From positions 1-64,000 of the forward strand of contig NZ_JAQSIP010000004.1 of assembly GCF_028649475.1 (NCBI RefSeq): a stretch of 64,000 nt of DNA. Reading direction: 5' to 3'. Of this stretch, positions 40,365 to 47,749 are shown one piece after another (positions within the stretch are counted from its first letter, which is position 1; each line of letters opens with the position of its first letter). Source of the DNA: Curvibacter cyanobacteriorum. GTDB lineage: Bacteria > Pseudomonadota > Gammaproteobacteria > Burkholderiales > Burkholderiaceae_C. The position numbers and the translations under genes are program-made. The notes beneath the pieces are model-generated. The model saw only the letters and a program-made list of their open reading frames with translations. It searched no databases and was not told the DNA's origin.

Positions 40365-40847
40365 TCAGCGCGGGCCCGCCTGGGGCGTGGGCAGGGGCAG
40401 GGCGGTCTTGTAGCGCACCTGCTTGAGGGCAAAACTGGAGCGGATTTTCTCGATCCCCGGGATCGGCGTGAGCCGCTCCAGGATGAAGCGCTCCAGCGCC
40501 GCCATGTCGGCCACCGCGATGCGGATCAGGTAGTCGCTGTCGCCGGTCATGAGGTAGCACTCCATGACCTCGTCGTGCTCGCAGATGCGCTGCTCGAAGT
40601 CGGCCAGCGCGGCCTTGCTCTGGGTGGTCAGGCTGATCGAGATGAACACATTGAGCCCCAGCCCCAAGGCGGCCGCGTTGGCCAGTGCCACGTAGCGGGC
40701 AATCACGCCCGCCTGCTCGAGCGCCTTGACGCGGGCCAGGCAGGGCGAGGGCGACAGGTGCACCCGGCGCGCCAGCTCGACGTTGGACAGCGAGCCGTCC
40801 TGCTGCAACTCGGCCAGGATGCGCAAATCGAGGGTGTCCAGTTTCAT
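40365..40847 (-). CDS. Lrp/AsnC-family transcriptional regulator
   Basis: 160 aa. The N-terminal helix-turn-helix reads LDLRILAELQQDGSLSNVELARRVHLSPSPCLARVKALEQAGVI and is followed by the RAM ligand-binding domain (about 65-145; VMECYLMTGDSDYLIRIAV). Lrp-type regulators respond to amino acids or their derivatives. It is divergent from the E1-like gene with 105 nt between starts. In Pseudomonas putida an Lrp-type gene (mdeR) controls mdeA and the E1-like mdeB in methionine catabolism; the pairing here suggests a similar arrangement, without mdeA in view. Confidence 0.92.
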   Translation of the reverse strand: MKLDTLDLRILAELQQDGSLSNVELARRVHLSPSPCLARVKALEQAGVIARYVALANAAALGLGLNVFISISLTTQSKAALADFEQRICEHDEVMECYLMTGDSDYLIRIAVADMAALERFILERLTPIPGIEKIRSSFALKQVRYKTALPLPTPQAGPR

Positions 40848-40906
40848 CTGCTTCCAATGGGGTTAGGTGTGGCATTTTATGCCTCTGTCAGTCATTTTCG
40901 TGGCTT

Positions 40907-40923
40907 GAATGAGTCGCTCATTC
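40907..40923. promoter_or_regulatory. Candidate operator between lrp and the E1-like gene
   Basis: GAATGAG-TCG-CTCATTC is a perfect 7+3+7 inverted repeat centred 38 nt before the E1-like ATG. It overlaps the expected -35 of a TACAGT -10-like box at 40938-40943. It is the best regulator site in the divergent gap. GCATTTTATGC near 40872-40882 is a second palindrome. Confidence 0.5.
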
Positions 40924-40952
40924 GGCGTTGACCTGCCTACAGTGTTTGTTCT

Positions 40953-43607
40953 ATGAACGCCCCCATCCCCCCGCAGCATCTGCTTCAACCCCTGTCCCAG
41001 GAGGCCGCCTTGTCAGTCGATCTGGACCCCACCGAAACCGCTGAATGGCGCGAAGCCTTTGAGTCCCTGGTGCAGAGCCAGGGGCCGGAGCGCGCGCGCT
41101 TTGTGCTCGACGAGCTGGTGCGCCTGGCGCGTCAGCACGCCACGGGCTGGCAACCCGACCTCAACACGGCCTACGTCAACACCGTGTCGCTGGCGCAGCA
41201 GCCGGTGTTCCCGGGCGATCTGGCGATCGAGGAGCGACTGGCTTCGCTGATGCGCTGGAACGCGCTGGCGATGGTGGTGCGGGCCAACCAGGCCTATGGC
41301 GAACTGGGCGGCCACATCGCCAGCTACGCCAGCGCGGCCGACCTGTTCGAGGTCGGCTTCAACCATTTCTTCCGCGCCCGTGAAGGCGTGGGCCCGCAGC
41401 AGCACCGCGGGGACCTGGTGTTCTTCCAGCCGCACAGCGCGCCTGGCGTGTACGCGCGGGCTTACCTGGAAGGCCGCCTCGATGAGGCCGACCTGCGGCA
41501 TTACCGGCAAGAGATCGTGGCCCCCGGCGCAGGCGCGCGCGGCCTGTCGAGCTACCCGCACCCCTGGCTGATGCCGGACTTCTGGCAGTTCCCCACCGGC
41601 TCAATGGGCTTGGGGCCGATCAGCTCGATCTACCACGCGCGTTTCATGCGCTACCTGAGCCACCGCCAGCTGCTCGATTGCAGCGGCCGCAAGGTCTGGG
41701 GCGTGTTCGGCGACGGCGAGATGGACGAACCCGAAAGCATGAGTGCGCTGACCCTGGCCGCGCGCGAAGGGCTGGACAACCTGGTCTGGGTGGTCAATTG
41801 CAACTTGCAGCGCCTGGACGGCCCGGTGCGCGGCAATGGTCGCATCATCGACGAGCTGGAGCGCCTGTTTGCCGGCGCCGGCTGGAACGTCATCAAGCTG
41901 GTCTGGGGCAGCGACTGGGACGGCCTGCTGGCGCGTGACGTCACTGGCGCGCTGGTGCGCGCCCTGTCGGGCACGGTCGACGGCCAGATGCAGACCTTCG
42001 CGGCCAAGGACGGCCGCTTCAACCGCGACAACTTCTTCGGTCAGAACGAGGACCTGACCCGCCTCGCCATGGGCCTGACCGACGAGCAGATCGACCGCCT
42101 GAAGCGCGGCGGCCACGACCTGGTGAAGATCCACGCCGCCTACGCCGCGGCCGCGGCCCACCGGGGCCAGCCCACCGTGATCCTGGCCCACACCAAAAAG
42201 GGCTATGGCATGGGCTCGGCGGGCCAGGGCAAGATGACCACGCACAGCCAGAAGAAGCTCGACGAGACCGATCTGATCGAGTTCCGCAACCGCTTCAACC
42301 TGCCGCTGAGCGACGAGCAAGCCACCTCGCTGAGCTTCTACAAGCCGGCCCCCGACAGCCCCGAAATGCAGTACCTGCAGCAGCGCCGCCAGCAGCTTGG
42401 CGGCTACCTGCCGCAGCGCGACACCCGCTGCGACCCGGTGGCGGTGCCCGCGTTGGCGCAATACGGCCAGTTCGCGCTGACCCCGGCGGGCAAGGAAATG
42501 AGCACCACCATGGCCTTTGTGCGCATGTTGGGCAGCCTGCTCAAGGACGCGCAACTGGGCCCGCGCATCGTGCCCATCGTGGCCGACGAGGCGCGCACCT
42601 TCGGCATGGCCAACCTGTTCAAGCAGGTCGGCATCTACAGCAGCGTGGGCCAGCGTTACGCGCCCGAGGACATTGGCTCGGTGCTCAGCTACCGCGAGGC
42701 GCTGGACGGCCAGATCCTCGAAGAAGGCATCAGCGAGGCCGGTGCCATCGCCAGCTGGACCGCCGCCGCCACCAGCTACAGCGTGCACGGCCTGGCCATG
42801 CTGCCGTTCTACATCTACTACTCGATGTTCGGCTTTCAGCGCGTGGGCGACGCCATCTGGGCGGCCGCCGACCAGCGTGCGCGGGGCTTCCTGCTGGGCG
42901 CGACCTCGGGCCGGACCACCCTGGGCGGCGAAGGCCTGCAGCACCAGGACGGCAGCAGCCACCTGGTGGCTGCGACCATCCCCAACTGCAAGGCCTACGA
43001 CCCGGCCTTTGCAGGCGAACTGGCGGTGATCGTCGACCAGGGCATGCGCGAGATGATGGTCGAGCAGCAGGACACCTTCTACTACCTCACGCTGATGAAC
43101 GAGAACTACGCCCAGCCCGACCTGCCCGAGGGCGCGGCCGAAGGCGTGTTGCGCGGCGCCTATGTGTTCCAGCCCGGCGCCGCGGTGGCCGGAGGTGCTG
43201 CCCCCCAGGTCACCTTGCTGGGCTCGGGCGCCATCCTCACCGAGGTGGTGAAGGCGGCCGACCAGCTGCGCGCCGAGGGCGTGTCGGTGGAGGTGATCAG
43301 CGTCACCAGCTGGAGCGAGCTGGCGCGCGACGGCCAGGCCTGCGAGGCGCGCGCCCTGGCGGGCGAGGCCGAGCCCGGCCAGGCCTGGCTCAGCACCCTG
43401 TTGGCCGGCCGCCCTGGGCCGGTGATCGCCGCCAGCGACTATGTGCGCGCGGTGCCCGAGAGCGTGCGTGCGCTGGTGCCGGCGGGCCGCCGTTACCTGA
43501 CCCTGGGCACCGACGGCTTTGGCCGCAGCGACACCCGTGCCGCGTTGCGCGCCTTCTTTGGGGTCGACGCTGCCCACGTGGTGCGCGCCGTGCGCCACTG
43601 CCTGTGA
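40953..43607 (+). CDS. Homodimeric 2-oxoacid dehydrogenase E1 component (AceE/MdeB-like)
   Basis: 884 aa, the length of E. coli AceE (887) and P. putida MdeB. It decarboxylates pyruvate or 2-oxobutyrate with thiamine diphosphate and passes the acyl group to a lipoyl E2. The thiamine-binding motif is GDGEMDEPESMSAL (about 253) continuing to NCNLQRLDGPVRGN. Other E1 blocks are SYPHPWLMPDFWQFPTGSMG, KKGYGMG, DEARTFGMANLFKQVGIY and YYSMFGFQRVGD. There is no E2 or E3 gene beside it, and an Lrp-type regulator is divergent, so 2-oxobutyrate from methionine or threonine breakdown is a good candidate substrate. The classical AceE could still be elsewhere. No Shine-Dalgarno precedes the ATG. Confidence 0.88.
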   Translation: MNAPIPPQHLLQPLSQEAALSVDLDPTETAEWREAFESLVQSQGPERARFVLDELVRLARQHATGWQPDLNTAYVNTVSLAQQPVFPGDLAIEERLASLMRWNALAMVVRANQAYGELGGHIASYASAADLFEVGFNHFFRAREGVGPQQHRGDLVFFQPHSAPGVYARAYLEGRLDEADLRHYRQEIVAPGAGARGLSSYPHPWLMPDFWQFPTGSMGLGPISSIYHARFMRYLSHRQLLDCSGRKVWGVFGDGEMDEPESMSALTLAAREGLDNLVWVVNCNLQRLDGPVRGNGRIIDELERLFAGAGWNVIKLVWGSDWDGLLARDVTGALVRALSGTVDGQMQTFAAKDGRFNRDNFFGQNEDLTRLAMGLTDEQIDRLKRGGHDLVKIHAAYAAAAAHRGQPTVILAHTKKGYGMGSAGQGKMTTHSQKKLDETDLIEFRNRFNLPLSDEQATSLSFYKPAPDSPEMQYLQQRRQQLGGYLPQRDTRCDPVAVPALAQYGQFALTPAGKEMSTTMAFVRMLGSLLKDAQLGPRIVPIVADEARTFGMANLFKQVGIYSSVGQRYAPEDIGSVLSYREALDGQILEEGISEAGAIASWTAAATSYSVHGLAMLPFYIYYSMFGFQRVGDAIWAAADQRARGFLLGATSGRTTLGGEGLQHQDGSSHLVAATIPNCKAYDPAFAGELAVIVDQGMREMMVEQQDTFYYLTLMNENYAQPDLPEGAAEGVLRGAYVFQPGAAVAGGAAPQVTLLGSGAILTEVVKAADQLRAEGVSVEVISVTSWSELARDGQACEARALAGEAEPGQAWLSTLLAGRPGPVIAASDYVRAVPESVRALVPAGRRYLTLGTDGFGRSDTRAALRAFFGVDAAHVVRAVRHCL

Positions 43608-43633
43608 GCCCACGGCCCCCCTGAGCCCCCGAT

Positions 43634-43664
43634 CCCGCCCGGCTCCGGTGCCTGGGCGGGCTTC
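43634..43664 (+). terminator. Probable terminator of the E1-like gene
   Basis: CCCGCCC (43634-43640) pairs with GGGCGGG (43654-43660), loop 13 nt, followed by CTTCATT. Weak T-run, good stem and position (27 nt after the stop). Confidence 0.6.
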
Positions 43665-43694
43665 ATTGGCCCCACCCTCATGCGGTGAAGGCCA

Positions 43695-43741
43695 CGCCCC
43701 AAGTGGGGCGCTGGCCGCTACCCAGGTGGGGCGCTGGCCGC
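43695..43741. repeat. Direct repeat with internal hairpin, intergenic
   Basis: GTGGGGCGCTGGCCGC occurs twice, at 43703-43718 and 43726-43741, 23 bp apart. The left edge, CGCCCC (43695-43700) with GGGGCG (43705-43710), also forms a short hairpin. The array lies in the 196-nt gap between two convergent genes. No coding function is apparent. Confidence 0.85.
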
Positions 43742-43803
43742 CGCCCGGGGGGCGTGCGCCAGGCCAAGCCAAGCCAGGCGCGGAGTCAGGTTCCCCGCGG
43801 CCC

Positions 43804-46695
43804 TCAGGCCCGGCGCTGCTGACGGCGGTGGTGGCGAATCCACTCCCGGCATTCCTGCTCGGGCATCGGACGGGCGAACAGGTAGCCCTGCAAGGTGTCG
43901 CAGCCGCGCTCGCTGAGGAAGTCGCGCTGCGCCGGGGTCTCCACGCCTTCGGCCACGCAATGCAGGCCCAGGTCCTTGGCCATCGACAGCGTGGCCCGGG
44001 TCACCGCCTCGTCTTCGACATCGCCGGGCAGGTCGGCCACAAAGGACTTGTCGAGCTTGATGCGGGAGATGGGCAGGCGCTTCAGGTAGCCGAGGCTGGA
44101 GTAGCCGGTGCCAAAGTCGTCGAGCGAGAAGGTCAGCCCCATCGCCGTGAGTTCGCGCAGGCGGCTGTCCAGATCGTTGAGCGGCTGCATCAACAGGGTT
44201 TCGGTGATCTCGAGTTCGATGCAGCGCGGGTCCACGCCGCTGCTGTGCAGCGCGCTGCGCACCGTGTCGGTGAAGCCCGGCTTCCTGAATTGCATGGGCG
44301 AGATGTTGATGGCCATCATCAGCTCGTCCAGCCCGTCGTCGCGCCAGTCCTGCAGTTGGCGGCAGGCCTGGTGCAGCACCCAGGCGCCCAGCGGTTCGAT
44401 CAGCCCGCAGTCCTCGGCCACCGGGATGAAGCGGTCCGGCGGGATCAGGCCTTCTTCGGGGTGGTTCCAGCGCACCAGCGCTTCGACCCCCGACACGCGC
44501 CCGGTGCTGGCCTCGATCTGCGGCTGGTAGACCAGGTACATCTCGTGGCGTTCCAGCGCGCGGCGCAGGTTGTTCTCCAGGAACATGCGGCGCGACACGC
44601 GCGCGTTCATTTCCTTCATGAAGAACTGGTAGCCGTTGCGGCCGGCCTCCTTGGCCACGTACATGGCGGTGTCGGCGTGCTTGAGCAGGTGGTCCAGGGT
44701 GTCGCCGTCTTCGGGGTAGCAGGCGATGCCCACGCTCATCGACAGGTTGATCTCATGGCCTTGCACCACCAGCGGTGTGTTGAGCGCACCGCGCAGCGCC
44801 TCGGCCACCTGGGCCGCTTCGTCGGAGGCGTTGACCCGGGGCATCAACACCACGAACTCGTCGCCGCCAATGCGGGCCAGCAGGTGGTGGCTGTCCAGGC
44901 AGGGGGCGAGCCGGTTGGCCACCGCCTGCAGCAACTCGTCGCCCAGCGCATGGCCCAGCGTGTCGTTGATGTGCTTGAAGTGGTCCAGGTCCAGGAACAG
45001 CACCACCAGGCGTTCGCCCAGGCGTTGCGCCTGCTCCAGTTCGGTCTGGCTGCGGCTGACCCACTGGCTGCGGTTGGGCAGGCCGGTCAGGCTGTCGTAG
45101 TGGGCCAGCGCGGCCAACTCGCGCGTGCGCAGGTCGACCAGGGCCTGGGTGCGCCGGGCCTGCCCGGTGATGACCAGCAAAAAGGCCCCCAGCAGGCCCA
45201 CGCACAACAGGCTCAGCGCCACCATGACCCAGGCGCTCCAGTCGCGCGCGTGCTCCATGAACGCCGGGGTGGCGCGCACCCGCAGCTCCCACTCGCGGCC
45301 ACCGAACAGCAGGCTGCGGCGCAAGCTCAGCTCGTGGGTCATCCAGTCGGCGCGGTCGCAGCCGGGCGGGCCCGCCAGGCGCTGGTTGTCGACCGCGGCC
45401 ATCGGGTCGACCAGGCAGCTTTCGGGGCGGTGGCCGGAGTCGGGCTGGCTCATCGCGTGCAGCACATCGTCCATGCGGAACACCGCTGACACCACGCCCT
45501 TGAGCTGGCTGGGCGTCTGCGGCTCGAACACCGCCTGGTACATCACCACCGCACGCTGTTCGCCGGATTCCTGCACCAGGCGAATGCCCTCGGAGACCCG
45601 GGCCTGACCGCTCGCGCGCGAGCTGGCCACGGTGGCCGCGGTGGCCGGCAGCACCGCCACGTCCAGGCCCAGCGCGCGCACATTGCTGGCCCGCGGTTCG
45701 ATCAGTGTGATCGGCAGGTACTCGGGCCGCACCGCCGAGGTGTACGTGGTGCCCGTGACCGAGCGGCCCTTGATCAGCCAGTGGCGCGATTCATAGAGGG
45801 AGCGCTCGTGGACCGTCAGGTAAGGGCTCCAGCCAAAGTTCTGGGTGCCGGGGTAACGCTCCAGCCAGTGCCGGGCGGTCTGGGCGAACTCGTCCTGGGT
45901 GATTTCATCGGGGCTGCCGACCCGGGTCTGGCTGACCTGCATGACGCGGGCGATCGCCTGCACGCTGTCGCTCTGGGCGTCCAGCCGCCGTTGCAGGCGC
46001 TGGCTCAGCTCGGTAGCGGACTCTTCCAGCTGCGACTTGATGCGCCGGTCTTCCCAGTTCTTGATGCCATACACCACCGTGCCCACCACCAGCAGTGCCA
46101 CCCCCATCGGGGCGGCCACCGTCCAGCGCCGGCTGCGCCAGTGGCTGGCCGGCTGGCCCTGCCACACCAGCACCAGCGGCAGGCCGAGCACGGCCCCAAT
46201 GGCGTCGCCCAGCCACCAGGTCCACCAGCTGAACAGCGCCTCGCTCGGGGCAATCACCTGCGCCGCCACCAGCACCGGCACCGACAGGCTGGCGTTGATC
46301 AGCGCGCTCAGCGGGCCCACCCCCAGCAGCAGCCACATGACCCGGTTCGGGCTCTCCACCGGGTCGGGGTAGCCGATCCAGCGCCGCGCCAGCGCGGCCC
46401 CGACCTGGGCCTGCAGCATGGCGCCGATCGGCGGCACCAGCATGTGCCAGGACAGGCCTTGCAGCCCGGCCTGGTGGCTGGCCTGCCACTGCACCAGCCA
46501 GGACCCCAAGGCCACCGCCGGCAGCATCCAGGGGCCGCGCGTCAGCACCATGCCCAGCGCCAAGCCGGCGGGCAGGAACACCAGGGACACGTAGTCCGGC
46601 GGGATGCAGATTTGCAGCGAAATCCAGCCCAGGATGGCATACAAGGCCGCGGTCCAGCAGGCAGGGAACAAGCGGTCAGTCAGAAAAGCAGGCAC
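43804..46695 (-). CDS. MASE1-CHASE-GGDEF-EAL c-di-GMP signalling protein
   Basis: 963 aa from GTG 46695; no ATG is available at the N-terminus, so the start is uncertain. MASE1 membrane domain (about 5-255), a CHASE-type periplasmic sensor (about 290-500, YPGTQNFGWSPYLTVHE) followed by another helix, a GGDEF domain with intact IGGDEFVVL (about 609), and an EAL domain from about 730 with EALVRW, NISPMQF, EITETLL, LDDFGTGYSSL, KLDKSFV and AEGVET. All PDE signature acidic residues that I can see are present, so it could both make and break c-di-GMP. A creatininase gene is divergent, 145 nt away. Confidence 0.92.
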   Translation of the reverse strand: MPAFLTDRLFPACWTAALYAILGWISLQICIPPDYVSLVFLPAGLALGMVLTRGPWMLPAVALGSWLVQWQASHQAGLQGLSWHMLVPPIGAMLQAQVGAALARRWIGYPDPVESPNRVMWLLLGVGPLSALINASLSVPVLVAAQVIAPSEALFSWWTWWLGDAIGAVLGLPLVLVWQGQPASHWRSRRWTVAAPMGVALLVVGTVVYGIKNWEDRRIKSQLEESATELSQRLQRRLDAQSDSVQAIARVMQVSQTRVGSPDEITQDEFAQTARHWLERYPGTQNFGWSPYLTVHERSLYESRHWLIKGRSVTGTTYTSAVRPEYLPITLIEPRASNVRALGLDVAVLPATAATVASSRASGQARVSEGIRLVQESGEQRAVVMYQAVFEPQTPSQLKGVVSAVFRMDDVLHAMSQPDSGHRPESCLVDPMAAVDNQRLAGPPGCDRADWMTHELSLRRSLLFGGREWELRVRATPAFMEHARDWSAWVMVALSLLCVGLLGAFLLVITGQARRTQALVDLRTRELAALAHYDSLTGLPNRSQWVSRSQTELEQAQRLGERLVVLFLDLDHFKHINDTLGHALGDELLQAVANRLAPCLDSHHLLARIGGDEFVVLMPRVNASDEAAQVAEALRGALNTPLVVQGHEINLSMSVGIACYPEDGDTLDHLLKHADTAMYVAKEAGRNGYQFFMKEMNARVSRRMFLENNLRRALERHEMYLVYQPQIEASTGRVSGVEALVRWNHPEEGLIPPDRFIPVAEDCGLIEPLGAWVLHQACRQLQDWRDDGLDELMMAINISPMQFRKPGFTDTVRSALHSSGVDPRCIELEITETLLMQPLNDLDSRLRELTAMGLTFSLDDFGTGYSSLGYLKRLPISRIKLDKSFVADLPGDVEDEAVTRATLSMAKDLGLHCVAEGVETPAQRDFLSERGCDTLQGYLFARPMPEQECREWIRHHRRQQRRA

Positions 46696-46827
46696 GGGCG
46701 GGCGGGCGGCGAGGCAGATGAGAGGGAAGTCTATTGTTACAGCATGAAATGATGTTTTTGCGCGAACTGGGCAGGGTGTTTCGCGCGCGCGACCATTTGG
46801 CCCGCAGCAGGCGCCAAAAACTGGCAC

Positions 46828-46833
46828 TAATAT
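46828..46833 (+). promoter_or_regulatory. Candidate -10 box of the creatininase gene
   Basis: TAATAT, with 7 nt to the ATG at 46841. The alternative in-frame ATG at 46832 lies inside the box. No Shine-Dalgarno is visible, so a leaderless start at 46841 is likely. Confidence 0.5.
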
Positions 46834-46840
46834 GCGCTTC

Positions 46841-47686
46841 ATGACACTTTCATCACGTTTCTGGGCCGAACTGGGCTGCCGGGATTTCGCACGCCTGCAG
46901 GCCACCGGCGAGGCCGCGGACGTGGTCGCCGTGCTGCCGGTGGCGGCCATCGAACAGCATGGCCCCCACCTGCCCCTGAGCGTGGACACCACGCTGGTGG
47001 ACGGCATCGTGCAAGCGGCCTTGCCCCATCTGCCGGCCGCCCTGCCGGTCTTGTTCTTGCCCACCCAGGCGGTGGGCCTGAGCCCCGAGCACCAGCGCTT
47101 TGCCGGTACCCTGACCTTGTCGCCCGAGACCGTGATCCGGCTCTGGACCGAGCTTGGTGAGTGCGTCGCGCGGGCCGGGGTGAAGAAGCTGTTGTTGTTC
47201 AACAGCCACGGCGGCCAGGTCAGCGTGATGGACATCGTGGCGCGCGAGCTGCGCAGCCGCTGCGGCCTGATCGTCTACAGCTGCAGCTGGTTCAACCTGC
47301 CCTTGCCGCCCGAGGTGGAGGCCCTGTTCAGCGCGCAGGAGCAGCGCTTTGGCATCCACGCGGGGGACACCGAGACCTCGATGATGCTGGCGTTGCGACC
47401 CGAGCTGGTGCAGATGGCGCGGGCTCAGAACTTCCGCAGCAGCTCGCAGGACCGGGCCGAGCGCTACCCGCTGCTGGGCAACGGGCGCAGCGCCAAGCTG
47501 GGCTGGCAGATGCAGGACTACCACCCCGCCGGGGCGGCAGGCAACGCGGCCGCGGCCACCGCCGACAAAGGCCACGCCCTGGTGCAGGCCGCCGCCCAGC
47601 AGCTGGTGCGGCTGCTGCAGGAGATCGCCAGCCTGCCCCTGAGCACCCTGGTGGACGCCCCCGACCCGGGCCTGGCCGAGCCCTGA
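46841..47686 (+). CDS. Creatininase-family amidohydrolase
   Basis: 281 aa from ATG 46841 (284 aa from 46832). The fold binds two metal ions. Ligand positions typical of the family are seen at Glu38, His40 and Asp49 in AAIEQHGPHLPLSVDTTL, His in LLFNSHGGQVSV, and Glu in GIHAGDTETSMML. Members hydrolyse creatinine or related cyclic or formamide amides; mycofactocin MftE and riboflavin pathway ArfB also belong, so the substrate cannot be inferred. It stands alone, divergent from the c-di-GMP gene. Its stop lies in a heptanucleotide repeat. Confidence 0.88.
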   Translation: MTLSSRFWAELGCRDFARLQATGEAADVVAVLPVAAIEQHGPHLPLSVDTTLVDGIVQAALPHLPAALPVLFLPTQAVGLSPEHQRFAGTLTLSPETVIRLWTELGECVARAGVKKLLLFNSHGGQVSVMDIVARELRSRCGLIVYSCSWFNLPLPPEVEALFSAQEQRFGIHAGDTETSMMLALRPELVQMARAQNFRSSSQDRAERYPLLGNGRSAKLGWQMQDYHPAGAAGNAAAATADKGHALVQAAAQQLVRLLQEIASLPLSTLVDAPDPGLAEP

Positions 47687-47722
47687 GTTCTGAGCCCTGA
47701 GCCCTGAGCCCTGAGCCCTGAG
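47681..47722. repeat. Heptanucleotide tandem repeat CCCTGAG
   Basis: Six 7-bp units: CCCTGAG, TTCTGAG, then CCCTGAG four times. The first unit contains the creatininase stop TGA. Because 7 is not a multiple of 3, the TGA of successive units falls in each of the three forward frames. It lies between the convergent creatininase and histidine kinase genes. Confidence 0.93.
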
Positions 47723-47749
47723 CTCGCCGCGCCGCGCCGCGGGGGCGCG

